Shown here: in pieces, positions 9,711-19,920 of the stretch
How positions within the stretch are numbered: the first letter of the stretch is position 1
How the letters are laid out: each line of letters starts with the position of its first letter
NCBI RefSeq assembly: GCF_030052815.1
Contig: NC_079493.1
Coordinates: 62,744,691 to 62,808,690, forward strand
DNA: 64,000 nucleotides
From: Hevea brasiliensis
Taxonomy: Eukaryota > Streptophyta > Magnoliopsida > Malpighiales > Euphorbiaceae
Direction: 5' to 3'
Program-made: the position numbers and the translations under genes
Notes under the pieces: model-generated
The model's input: only the letters and a program-made list of their open reading frames with translations
Databases searched by the model: none
What the model was told of the DNA's origin: nothing

Positions 9711-11348
9711 TTAGTGCATATATGTATTTAAAACTCATTAATTCCATGATTGAGACTTGTAATAGATGAGAAATTGTGAAATAAATGAAACAAATTCATG
9801 TGTATGTCCACCATAGAATTCGGCAGCCCTAATGAAGGAATGGTTTTGATTGTTTTGTTGGACTTAGAGTGGACTAGAAATGATGTTTAAGATATATATC
9901 TACATGGATAATAAATTGGTATGCTAACTAAGGCATCTTGTAGAAAACATAATGTGAAGCTAGGGTTTTGGGGAGTGAAAATCGACTTGGCTTATGAAAT
10001 TATTAGAGAATATTTTAATGGTCAATTAGTGACCATTTTAGGTAAGTTGACCATAATATGGACTGAAAAATAGCATGGCAAAGTGAATGACTATGCTGCC
10101 TAGGGACAGCAGCAATGGTGACTGAGATTCCAGTCCAATTAGACAGCCATAACTTTGGCTGTGTTGGTCCAATTGGTGTTTGGCCAATTGAAAATGAAAC
10201 TAGGCTTATAATGGCACATTTTTGCTGAAGAAACCATGCCCAAAAGACCAAAGCAAGAGGACCAAAAGTTGGCCCCAATCCGGATACCATGCAACAGCAC
10301 CTGCAGAAATTACTAAATGAACAGTAACTGTTCATTTGGCCATAACTTACTGTAGTTATGGTCAATTGACCTAAAATTTTTACAGCAACAAGTTAAGACA
10401 TAGACAAACAACTTTCATGAAGAAACCTACCCCAAATTATGGCCAGAACCTATTCAAATATGCAATCACAGTTACTGTTCATGGTACTGTAGATTTGGTA
10501 ATTCTGCAGTTTTGGAAATCCGGCCAGTTGTGGTTTTTGGACCATATCTGGAGCTACAAAACTCCAAATGGAGTGATTCAAAAAAGGAAATTCAACTAGA
10601 CAAAATAAGGAATAATTTTCATGTTTGTTATTTCTTCAAATTCTCACTGCAACAGTGCTTAATGGAACAGTAATCTTATGCTTCAAAAACTGAAATTTTC
10701 TGTCCTCTTGGTTTTAAGTTAGAAATGGTAATGGTGACCAATTCTAACAAGTTTTAAATGTAAAATGTGGTATATTGGGAGTGCCAAAGTCAATGTACAT
10801 ATTGTCTATCCAAAAGTCAACATTTTTGTTGACCAATGAGGTGAATAGTAACACCAAAACTTGAAATTCTCAAATTGAAGAATTTAAAAGTTTCAAATGC
10901 CCTAGTATACCTAACAAGATTGGTTTGGATAGTTTGGCATGCCAATAGGGTTCAGTTAGCAGTACTGCACATGGCAATTTGCCATTCTGTGATTTTATGG
11001 CTTTTAGCCATTCTGACCTTGTATTGAGCTTTGCCCTTGTGCCTGATGTTATCACAGCTTGTTAGCTGTTCTGTTGCACAACGGGAGATGCATATGTGAC
11101 CGATGGTGTGATGGCCCGAGGTACTTGATACCCAGTGCCATCTGCTATCCATCCGATCATCTAGTGTAGGTTACTTGGGCAACCAAATGAATGAAAGTGG
11201 ACAAAGATAATGAAATAATGGATACAGCAATACCAAACAAAGAAATCATACACATTCTATACATACTTATTTTTTTTGCTATTTTCTTTTATTTTATTAT
11301 TGCACCACTAAGCATTATTGCTTAGCGCGTTGCTTTTGCCACGCGTAG
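9711..11348 (+). other. Predicted LTR leader intron (A 5' LTR)
   Basis: The donor-like sequence is ACAAGAG|GTTAGTGCA and the acceptor-like is CCACGCGTAG|GTACTGGAG, preceded by a T-rich tract and a hairpin. Corresponding donor and acceptor positions can be found in S1, B, D, E, F, G, H and C. The prediction rests on conservation and motif grammar only; no transcript evidence is available here. Confidence 0.4.
11308..11325 (+). other. Conserved LTR hairpin (A 5' LTR)
   Basis: The stem is CTAAGCA/TGCTTAG with loop TTAT, preceded by GCACCA. It lies 23 nt upstream of the TAG acceptor-like site. Other families keep the pairing with different bases. Confidence 0.65.
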
Positions 11349-11967
11349 GTACTGGAGATACTGATCGTGAGCCCAGCAAACCGCAGACTGGGTGAGTCCA
11401 TCTTGCAGTTCTGCACAGTGTCCGTGTCACCTCAACTTCTGCAGTGCATTGGTAGGACACTAGGTGTCATTTTGATATTTTGTAGCTAATTTTTACTTTC
11501 TCATATGTATTTGAACTTATGTAATGTATTCTGATGTTCATGTAAATAATGAAAGTTATGGCTATGAATGAACAATTTGAGCATTTAGTTATTGTTTGTA
11601 TATGAGAAATGGATGTTTCAGAAATGAAAAGGTTATTGAGAACTGAAATTGAGAAATGTTGTGGATATCTTGATATTGAGATTTTGTTGATGAATTGAAG
11701 TTAGGATTGTTTGGAAATTATTTGGAAGTGTTTTTAACAGGTTCCGAAGAACTGTTTTCTCCATTTTTAGTCGGTACTCTGCCGGATTTTCTTTAAAATA
11801 TCCGGAACCTCAAATAAATTATAATTTCAATAAATGAACTATATTTCACAAATTATATTCAAAACTTTGACAAAAAAATTAATTAAGGTAAAATAGAGTG
11901 TGCCGGTACACCGTGTGACATAGCTTACTCAGATACACTGTAGCCAGGTAAGGGGTGTCACATTTAG

Positions 11968-11979
11968 TGGTATCAGAGC
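11968..11979 (+). promoter_or_regulatory. Primer binding site (tRNA-iMet), element A
   Basis: TGGTATCAGAGC lies 5 nt after the LTR end and is complementary to the 3' end of plant initiator tRNA-Met. It primes minus-strand cDNA synthesis. Confidence 0.97.
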
Positions 11980-12089
11980 TTGGTTTAGGCGTTTCTGGGC
12001 CTAGATTGAGTCCATACCATGCATTGCATTTGTAAGAGTCGAGGTGACACTAATGCAGATCTGTTTGTCTTTCTTATTTTGAATAGGAT

Positions 12090-13313
12090 ATGGACCCTTC
12101 ATCACAGAGAGTAGTCGAGGAGGAAGTGGAGAGTCATGCTCCACCTGCAGCAGCTGAGACTGGGGGTAGGGGAGAACCTACTCCACCAGCTTAAGCAGAG
12201 CCTGCTCAGCCTCCACAGGCCATGTTCCAACAAATGGCCGACTTCTTTAGACAAATGGCCGGGGTAATGCCAGCACCACCACCACCACCAGCTCCACAGC
12301 AGAAATCACACCTGGAAAGGCTAAGAAAGTTTGGGGCAGTGGACTTTTTCGGTAAGAGAGAAGATGACTCTGTTGCAGCCGAGAATTGGTTGAACAGAAC
12401 TGGCAGAGTTCTAAAACAACTCCACTGCACCCCAGAGCAAAACCTAGAGGCTGCCATATCCCTGTTGCAAGATGATGCCTACAAATGGTGGGATACTGTG
12501 TCCAGTGAAGTGCAGCCAGAAGCTATAACTTGGGACTTCTTTCTCTCAGAATTCAAGAAGAAATATGTGGGTACTGTATACTTGGAAGAGAGAAGAAGAG
12601 AGTTTATTAACCTGAGGCAGAGACAGCTGTCAGTGGCCGAGTATGAAAAGGAATTTATCCGATTAAGCTGCTATGGAAGGGAGATAGTCCCTAATGAAGC
12701 TGAAAGGTGCAAGAGATTCGAAGAGGGACTAAATGACAACATAAAGATTCAGCTCACTGCCTTGGGAATCACAGAATTTAGCAAGTTAGTGGAAGCTGTA
12801 ATAAGGGTTGAAAAAGTAAGAATAAGTGAGCAGACCAGAAGGGAGAGACAGCAGAAGAGGGGACCGGGTCAGTCTAACTCATCTCCTGCACCTAGGAAGA
12901 AGTTCAGAGGTCCATCTGCACAGAGTTCGGGTTAGCCACAAGGTCAGGGTCAGTCTCAGGGGCCCAGGCCACAGTTCACCCCTAGGAGAGGTCAGTCCAC
13001 ACCATCTGTGGGCAGCTCTCCAGGGATGGGGTTCAGGGGACCAGCCCCAACATCTTCTGCATGTCCACACTGTCTGAAATGGCACAAGGGGGAATGTTGG
13101 AGAGTAACTGGTGCTTGCTTAAGATGTGGGTCAACAGAGCATCAGCTAAGGAACTGCCCACGTAGAACTACTACAGCTGCTCCAATACAAGCAGACAGAC
13201 CTGCTCCTGCACCACAGAGGGGTAGAAAATCTGGCAAGTCTGAGACTGTAGGACCATCACAGAGGCCTGCATCTGAGCCAGCAGAGAGGCCTGACAGCAG
13301 ACCACCTGCCAGA
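12090..13313 (+). pseudogene. Element A gag (nucleocapsid/capsid), broken
   Basis: Gag forms the cytoplasmic virus-like particle and packages RNA. The probable start is the ATG at 12090 (MDPSS), since element B has the equivalent ATG. A TAA at 12192 interrupts the N-terminus and the next ATG in frame is 12222. Capsid domain: AENWLNRTGRVLKQL, SLLQDDAYKWWDT, FKKKYVGTVYLEERR, VAEYEKEFIRL, Retrotrans_gag-like. A basic, Q/P/S-rich tail follows, broken by TAG at 12933 in the same frame. Then come two CCHC-like knuckles, CPHCLKWHKGEC and, at 13116-13157, CLRCGSTEHQLRNC. Both stops sit where element B or the repeat context has a sense codon, so the ancestral gene was one open frame continuing into protease. 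Confidence 0.92.
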
Positions 13314-13667
13314 AATTATGCCCTGAGAGCTCAGGAGGAGCAAGATGCCCCGGACGTCATCAGGGGTATGTTCTCCCTCTACAATACACCTGTGCATGCA
13401 TTGGTGGATCCAGGATCCACCCATTCATATATCTGCATCAACTTACCCGTAGAAAGGGGGATACTAGTAGGGGAGAGTGACCAAGACATTCTGGTCACTA
13501 ATCCATTGGGCCACAGTGTAGTGGTGAACAAAGTATACAAGGGTTGCCCGTTAAGGATTCAGGGGTATGAATTCTTAGCAGACCTGATTGAGTTGCCCTT
13601 ACACGAGTTTGACGTGATTTTGGGAATGGACTGGTTGTCACGTCATCAGGCAATAGTTGATTGCTAA
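13314..13667 (+). pseudogene. Element A aspartic protease domain
   Basis: This pepsin-like retroviral protease domain is in frame with gag. The active-site segment is ALVDPGSTHSYI, the usual D-P-G-S-T-H form in this clade. It continues with ILVTNPLGHSV, CPLRIQGYEFLADLIEL and the C-terminal ILGMDWLSRH. The catalytic Asp is retained. The frame ends at TAA (13665-13667). Element B has AAA at that position, so the stop is a point mutation separating protease from RT. Confidence 0.92.
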
Positions 13668-14756
13668 TTGAAGAGAATTTCTCTAAAAACTTCAGAGGGT
13701 AATGAGATCACGGTTGTGGGGGAAAGGACAGATTTCTTGTCCAATGTCATCTCAGCCATAGTTGCAAGAAGAATGATGAGAAAAGGCTGTGAAGCCTACC
13801 TAGCACATGTGGTGGATACTAGGCAGGCTAAGCCAAACCTGAGTAATATACCCACAGTAAGAGACTTCCCAGAGGTATTTCCTGAAGAATTGCCTGGTTT
13901 GCCACCAGAAAGGGAAGTCGAATTTGCTATTGAGACACTGCCGGGTACAGCACCAATATCTATTGCTCCTTATAGGATGGCACCCACAGAATTGAAGGAG
14001 TTGAAAACTCAGTTGCAAGAGTTGCTTGATAAGGGGTTTATACGCCCCAGTGTGTCACCATGGGGAGCTCCAGTGCTGTTTGTGAAAAAGAAGGATGGGA
14101 CTTTGAGGCTTTGCATTGATTACCGACAGTTGAATAAAGTGACTGTGAAGAACAAATATCCGTTGCCTAGAATTGATGATCTGTTTGATCAGTTGAAGGG
14201 AGCAGGAGTATTTTCTAAGATTGATCTCAGATCAGGGTATCATCAGTTGAGGGTGAAGGATGTAGATGTGCCCAAGACTGCATTCAGGACCCGGTATGGG
14301 CATTATGAGTTTCTGGTGATGCCCTTTGGCCTAACAAATGCACCAGCGGCATTCATGGACCTTATGAACCGTATCTTCCATCCATACCTAGATCGGTTCG
14401 TAGTGGTCTTTATTGATGATATTCTGGTGTATTCCAAGACCAGGGAAGAAAATGATGAGCATTTGAGGATTGTTATACAAACCCTGAGAGAAAAGAAGCT
14501 GTATGCTAAGTTGTCCAAGTGTGACTTCTGGTTAAATGAGATTGCATTCCTTGGACACATAGTGTCAGCTGATGGGATCAGGGTGGATCCTAAGAAAATA
14601 GAAGCAGTGATGGAATGGAAGCCTCCCAGGAATACAACTGAGGTCAGAAGCTTCTTGGGGCTAGCTGGGTATTACAGAAGATTTGTGAAGGGATTTTCCT
14701 TAATAGCTGCTCCAATGACCAAGTTGTTACACAAGAATGTCGATTTGACCGAATGA
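13668..14756 (+). pseudogene. Element A reverse transcriptase domain
   Basis: RNA-directed DNA polymerase copies the element's RNA into DNA. The open stretch is 362 codons in the same frame as gag-protease. Visible blocks: [103 protein letters not shown], catalytic [19 protein letters not shown], and thumb [12 protein letters not shown]. The catalytic Asp residues look intact. It stops at TGA 14754 before the RNase H tether. This is the best-preserved domain of element A. Confidence 0.95.
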
Positions 14757-15320
14757 CAAGTGTCGCACAGCTTTGAGAAGTTGAAGGCTATGTTGACAGA
14801 GGCACCGGTGTTAACACAAGGTCGAGAAAAGACTTCGTGGTCTACAGTGATGCCTCTCATAATGGGCTAGGGTGTGTATTGATGCAAGAGGGAAAGGTGG
14901 TCGCTTATGCTTCCAGGCAGCTAAGGCCACATGAACAGAATTACCCTACCCATGATCTAGAGCTCGCAGCAATTATCTTCGCACTGAAAATATGGAGGCA
15001 TTACTTGTATGGTGAAAAGTGCTACATTTACACGGACCACAAAAGCCTAAAATACTTGCCAACCCAGAAGGAGCTCAACCTTAGACAGAGGCGATGAATT
15101 GAGTTCCTGAAAGATTATGATTGTGTGATTGACTACCATCCTGGGAAGGCAAATGTAGTTGCTGATGCTTTGAGCAGAAAGTCCATCACAGCTTTGAGAT
15201 CATTGAATGCCCGTCTATCTTTGATTCGAGATGGAGCTATTTTGGCTGAGTTGCAAGTGAGGCCAAACTCGCACAAAGCAGATTTTAGATGGGCAAAAGT
15301 GGATGAAAAGTTATCGCTAT
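14757..15320 (+). pseudogene. Element A RNase H domain, frameshifted
   Basis: RNase H removes the RNA strand during reverse transcription. The tether FEKLKAM follows the TGA at 14754. A small deletion near 14820 (compare element B) shifts the frame, which reopens at 14837. The domain reads [15 protein letters not shown] (first Asp), [12 protein letters not shown] (Glu), [13 protein letters not shown] (Asp). TGA at 15095 replaces the conserved Trp codon in RQRRW. The final segment [17 protein letters not shown] (last Asp) follows at about 15128-15180. Confidence 0.9.
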
Positions 15321-15950
15321 TATGAGCAAAATCCCGGAGGGAAAAGCAATCGACCATGAGGTGAAAGGATGGGTGTCTCAGATTACAAAGGAAGACTGTG
15401 TACCGGATGATGGGGAATTGAAGGCCAGATTCTAAAAGAGGCACACACCGGTGTATATGCTATGCACCTGTGAAGTACAAAGATGTATCATGATCCAAGC
15501 TTCAGATTGGTGGCACAGTATGAAGAAGGACATAGCCGACTACGTGACTAAATGCCCGACATGTCGCAAGTCAAGGCGAACATCAAGTTCCATCGGGTTT
15601 GCTACCTATACGCATACCGAATGGAAATGGGATCGGTCACCATGGATTTTGTAAGTGGTCTACCTCTCACCCGAAAGAAACATGATGCAAGATGGGTGAT
15701 AGTTGATAGATTGACAAAGTCAAGACACTTTCTCGCCGATTAGACCGACTACTCACCGGAAAAGTTAGCGAATTGTATATCGCTGAGATAGTTAGACTGC
15801 ATGGAATCCCACTTTCCATCATATCTGATCGAGACCCAAGGTTTACATCGAGATTTTGGAAGAAGTTGCATGAGTCCTTGGGTACACAACTCCACTTCAA
15901 AGATAAACATTCCATCCTCGCACGGATGGGCAATCGTAAAGAGTAATCCA
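15321..15950 (+). pseudogene. Element A integrase N-terminal and core, heavily decayed
   Basis: Integrase inserts the cDNA. By alignment to element B this stretch should hold the HHCC zinc domain and the first parts of the DDE core. Only pieces are readable across three frames: [27 protein letters not shown] and an Asp-containing segment near 15825. Many small deletions and stops are present, far more than in the flanking RT. The decay is local, perhaps from repeated small deletions or an assembly problem. It is not functional. Confidence 0.85.
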
Positions 15951-16025
15951 GTAAACAATTGAAACCAATGGAATTGATACAAATATTGAATTAAAATGAT
16001 AACAATAACATGAAATATATGTCAG
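15951..16025 (+). other. 75-nt intron-like insertion in integrase (element A)
   Basis: It begins GTAAACAATTG and ends ATATATGTCAG. It is AT-rich and contains in-frame stops. It separates the end of the DDE segment from VLEDMLR. The same insertion, 75 nt, occurs in element B (19975-20049); element E has none. In A one G next to the donor has been lost. Confidence 0.6.
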
Positions 16026-16787
16026 GTCCTTGAGGATATGCTGAGGAGTTGTGTCATTGAGTTTGAGGGAAGTTGGGATAGATACCTCCCACTGGCTGAA
16101 TTTGCATACAACAATAGCTACCAAGCTAGTATCCAAATGGCCCCATATGAAGTACTGTATGGGAGAAAATGTAGAACTCCAGCAGTCTTTGGATCGAATT
16201 GGCGAAGACAAACCGGTAGGGCTGACACTGTGAAACAGACTGAGGAGAAAGTGAAACCAATCAAATCCAATTTGAAGGTTGCCTCAGACAGACAGAAATC
16301 TTATGCCGACCTGAAGAGAAAAGAAATAGAATACACAGTTGGCGACAAAGTGTTCCTCAAGGTGTCACCGTTGAAGAAAGTACTGAGGTTTGGAAGAAAA
16401 GGTAAGTTAAGCCCTAGGTCCATTGGCCCATATGAAGTCATTGAACGTGTGGGTCCAGTGGCCTATAGGCTAGCTTTACTACCAGAGCTGGACAAGATCC
16501 ACAATGTGTTTCACGTATCCATGCTCAGAAGATACCGCTCAGATCCTTCACATGTCATCTCCAGAGAAGAAATTGAAATACAACAGGATTTGACATATGA
16601 AGAAGAACCTCTACGGATCCTGGCTCGGGAAGTGAAAGAGTTGAGGAACAAGCAGATTCCACTGGTGAAAGTGCTATGGAGGCACCACAACACCGAAGAG
16701 GCAACTTGGGAAAGTGAAGAGACGATGAGGCAACAGTTCCCTCAACTGTTTGCATCAGGTAAATTTCGAGGAAGAAATTTAAATTAG
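16026..16787 (+). pseudogene. Element A integrase C-terminal half with chromodomain
   Basis: The open stretch is 249 codons from the ATG at 16038 to TAG 16785-16787. It includes the last part of the core (CVIEFEGSWDRYLPLAEFAY, YGRKCRTP), a lysine-rich spacer (KSYADLKRKEIEYTVGDKVF), the GPY/F module (IGPYEVIERVGPVAYRLAL), HNVFHVSMLRRYRSDPSHV, and a compact chromodomain-like end, ATWESEETMRQQFPQLF. In chromoviruses this tail binds modified histone H3 and directs insertion into heterochromatin. The reading frame ends at the polypurine tract, as expected for this clade. Confidence 0.93.
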
Positions 16788-16797
16788 AGGGGAAGAG
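16786..16797 (+). promoter_or_regulatory. Polypurine tract, element A
   Basis: AGAGGGGAAGAG lies 1 nt before the 3' LTR. It overlaps the pol stop codon. Confidence 0.92.
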
Positions 16798-16798
16798 T

Positions 16799-19700
16799 TG
16801 TAACACCCTCCCGGTAATTATTCCGTACATTCTACTGTTCTGGTGACCAGTGTCGGTCCGGACAGCTAGAACGTCCGGAAAAATATTTAAACTAAAGTCA
16901 GGAACCATAATTAACTCAAATATTGATAAGAAAAATTTGGTAAAAATTTTAGAAATAAAATACAACCAAGTTAAATGAGCCGGTGCCCCAGCGATGGGTA
17001 ACCAGAGGGAAGTTGCGATTCTCGCAACGAGAAGCCCTAGACCCGGGGAAAAATTTATAAAATAATTTTTGGGACTCCAGAGAAGGGTCATTGAGGTTCC
17101 TATGGCATTAGAATGCCAAGAAAATATTTAGAAAAATTTTTCAATCGGTACAGACAATTTTGACCCGTTAAGCCAAACGGAGGGCATTTTGGTCATTTCG
17201 CCTTCAGAGGTGATTTTTGGCCGACTTGTCCAGTTGAGTAAATAATTAATATAACATAAAATATGAATAAACATTACTAGAAATTAAATTGAAAATGAGT
17301 AGTGATGAAAAGAAAAGAAAAATGAAATAAAATGCCAAATATGACATATTATGATATCATTTAAAAAGCTATCTCCAATCATAATAAAACAACCAATTAA
17401 TTAAGTAATAAAAGGGACAAAATAAAGACCAAAGGAAACAAAAACACAGCAGCCATTTTTCCCATTCCAGCCGCACCATAGCAAGGAAGAAACCCTCCAT
17501 TTTTCTTTTTTTCATTCAAGCTTAAGAAACTCTCAAACTTTACCTCAAAACCCTAAGTCACTTTCACTAAAATTCATCCTAGCACCTTGCATAACCTTTT
17601 GGCAGCCAAGAAAAGGAAAGGAAGTGAAGTTTTGATCTTGGGAAAAATCTACCTACAAGAGGTTAGTGCATATATGTATTTAAAACTCATTAATTCGATG
17701 ATTGAGACTTGTAATAGATGAGAAATTGTGAAATAAATGAAACAAATTCATGTGTATGTCCACCATAGAATTTGGCAGCCCTAATGAAGGAATGGTTTTG
17801 ATTGTTTTGTTGAACTTAGAGTGGACTAGAAATGATGTTTAAGATATATATCTACATGGATAATAAATTGGTATGCTAACTAAGGCATCTTGTAGAAAAC
17901 ATAATGTGAAGCTAGGGCTTTGGGGAGTGAAAATCGACTTGTCTTATGAAATTATTAGAGAACATTTTAATGGTCAATTAGTGACCATTTTAGGTAAGTT
18001 GACCATAATATGGACTGAAAAATAGCATGGCAAAGTGAATGACTACGCTGCCTAGGGACAGCAGCAATGGTGACTGAGATTCCAGTCCAATTAGACAGCC
18101 ATAACTTTGGCTGTGTTGGTCCAATTGGTGTTTGGCTAATTGGACATGAAACTAGGCTTATAATGGCACATTTTTGCTGAAGAAACCATGCCCAAAAGAC
18201 CAAAGCAAGAGGACTAAAAGTTGGCCCCAATCCGGATACCCTGCAACAGCACCTGCAGAAATGACCAAATGAATAGTAACTGTTCATTTGGCCATAACTT
18301 ACTGTAGATATGGTCAATTGACTTGAAATTTTTATAGCAATAAGTTAAGACATAGAAAAACAACTTTCATGAAGAAACCTACCCCAAATTATGGCCAGAA
18401 CCTATTCAAATATGCAATCACAGTCACTGTTCATGGTACTGTAGATTTGGTAATTCTGCAGTTTTGGAAATCCGGCCAGCTGTGGTTTTTGGACCATATC
18501 TCGAGCTACAAAACTCCAAATGGAGTGATTCAAAAAAGGAAATTCAACTAGACAAAATAAGGAACAACTTTCATGTTTGTCATTTCTTCAAATTCCCACT
18601 GCAACAGTGCTTAATGGAACAGAAAACTTATGCTTCAAAAACTGAAATTTTCTGCCCTCTTGGTTTTAAGTTAGAAATGGTAATGGTGACCAATTCTAAC
18701 AAGTTTTAAATGTAAAATGTGGTATATTGGGAGTGCCAAAGTCAATGTACATATTGTCTATCCAAAAGTCGACATTTTTGTTGACCAATGAGGTGAATAG
18801 TAACACCAAAACTTGAAATTCACAAATTGAAGAATTTAAAAGTTTCAAATGCCCTAGTATACCTAACAAGATTGGTTTGGATAGTTTGGCATGCCAATAG
18901 GGTTCAGTTAGCAGTACTGCACATGGCAATTTGCCATTCTGTGATTTTATGGCTTTTAGCCATTCTAACCTTGTATTGAGCTTTGCCCTTGTGCCTGATG
19001 TTATCACAGCTTGTTAGCTGTTCTGTTGCACACCGGGAGTTGCATATGTGACCGATGGTGTGACGGCCCGAGGTACTTGATTCCCAGTGCCAGTTTACCC
19101 GTTATCCAGTCCAGTCATCTAGTGTAGGTTACTTGGGCAACCAAATGAATGAAAGTGGACAAAGATAATGAAATAATGGATACAGCAATACCAAACAAAG
19201 AAATCATACACATTCTATACATACTTATTTTTTTTGCTATTTTCTTTTATTTTATTATTGCACCACTAAGCATTATTTCTTAGCGCGTTACTTTTGCCAC
19301 GCGTAGGTACTGGAGATACTGATCGTAAGCCCAGCAGACCGCAGACTGGGTGAGTCCATCCTGCAGTTCTGCACAGTGTCCGTGTCACCTCAACTTCTGC
19401 AGTGCATTGGTAGGACACTAGGTGTCATTTTGATATTTTGTAGCTAATTTTTACTTTCTTATTTGTATTTAAACTTATGTAATGTATTCTGATGTTCATG
19501 TAAATAATGAAAGTTATGGCTATGAATGAAAAATTTGAGCATTTAGTTATTGTTTATATATGAGAAATGGATGTTTGAGAAATAAAAAGGTTATTGAGAA
19601 CTGAAATTGAGAAATGTTGTGGATATCTTGATATTGAGATTTTGTTGATGAATTGAAGTTGGGATTGTTTGGAAATTATTTGGAAGTGTTTTTAACAGGT

Positions 19701-19920
19701 TCCGAAGAACTATTTTCTCCATTTTTAGTCGGTACTCTGCCGGATTTTCTTTAAAATATCCGGAACCTCAAATAAATTATAATTTCAATAAATGAACTAT
19801 ATTTCACAAATTATATTCAAAACTTTGACAAAAAAATTAATTAAGGTAAAATAGAGTGTGCCGGTACACCGTGTGACATAGCTTACTCGGATACACTGTA
19901 GCCGGGTAAGGGGTGTCACA
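16799..19920 (+). repeat. Element A 3' LTR
   Basis: This LTR is 3122 bp, TGTAACACCC to GGTGTCACA, and nearly identical to the 5' LTR. The donor-like site is at 17662 and the TAG acceptor-like site ends at 19306. Its hairpin at 19266-19283 has lost one pair (TGCTTAG became TTCTTAG). Confidence 0.97.

Larger units (their letters stand above)
8849..11962 (+). repeat. Element A 5' LTR
   Basis: This LTR runs TGTAACACCC to GGGTGTCACA, 3114 bp. Landmarks: U3 palindrome 8880-8921; box AGCGATGGGTAACC near 9038; box CATTTTGGTCATTTCGCC near 9234; weak TATA-like AATAAAAGG near 9457; donor-like AG|GTTAGTGC at 9711; perfect 11-bp inverted repeat at 10315-10337; hairpin 11308-11325; TAG acceptor-like site ending 11348. 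The only open frames inside are short and not shared between the LTR pair as proteins. Confidence 0.97.
8849..19920 (+). mobile_element. Element A: complete Tekay/Del-like chromovirus
   Basis: This 11,072-bp LTR retrotransposon has perfect TSD ATCCC (8844-8848 and 19921-19925). Two LTRs of 3114 and 3122 bp, a tRNA-iMet PBS, a polypurine tract and all gag-pol domains are present in the order gag, protease, RT, RNase H, integrase, chromodomain. It sits in opposite orientation inside the integrase of element B and is therefore younger than B. The LTRs differ by scattered transitions (three in the first 100 bases). Gag-pol has stops at 12192, 12933, 13665, 14754 and 15095, frameshifts near 14820, and a badly decayed integrase core, so it cannot transpose by itself. 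Confidence 0.97.

Noticed and set aside
10015..10365. 116-codon minus-strand frame in A LTRs (also 17967-18317)
   Set aside because: Present twice only because the LTR is duplicated; not maintained in S1 or B, and antisense to the element.
11968..11979. tRNA gene fragment
   Set aside because: Only the 12-nt complement of the tRNA 3' end; it is a primer binding site.
13668..14756. RT of A as a functional gene
   Set aside because: Open and well conserved, but isolated by stops on both sides from protease and RNase H in what was one polyprotein frame.
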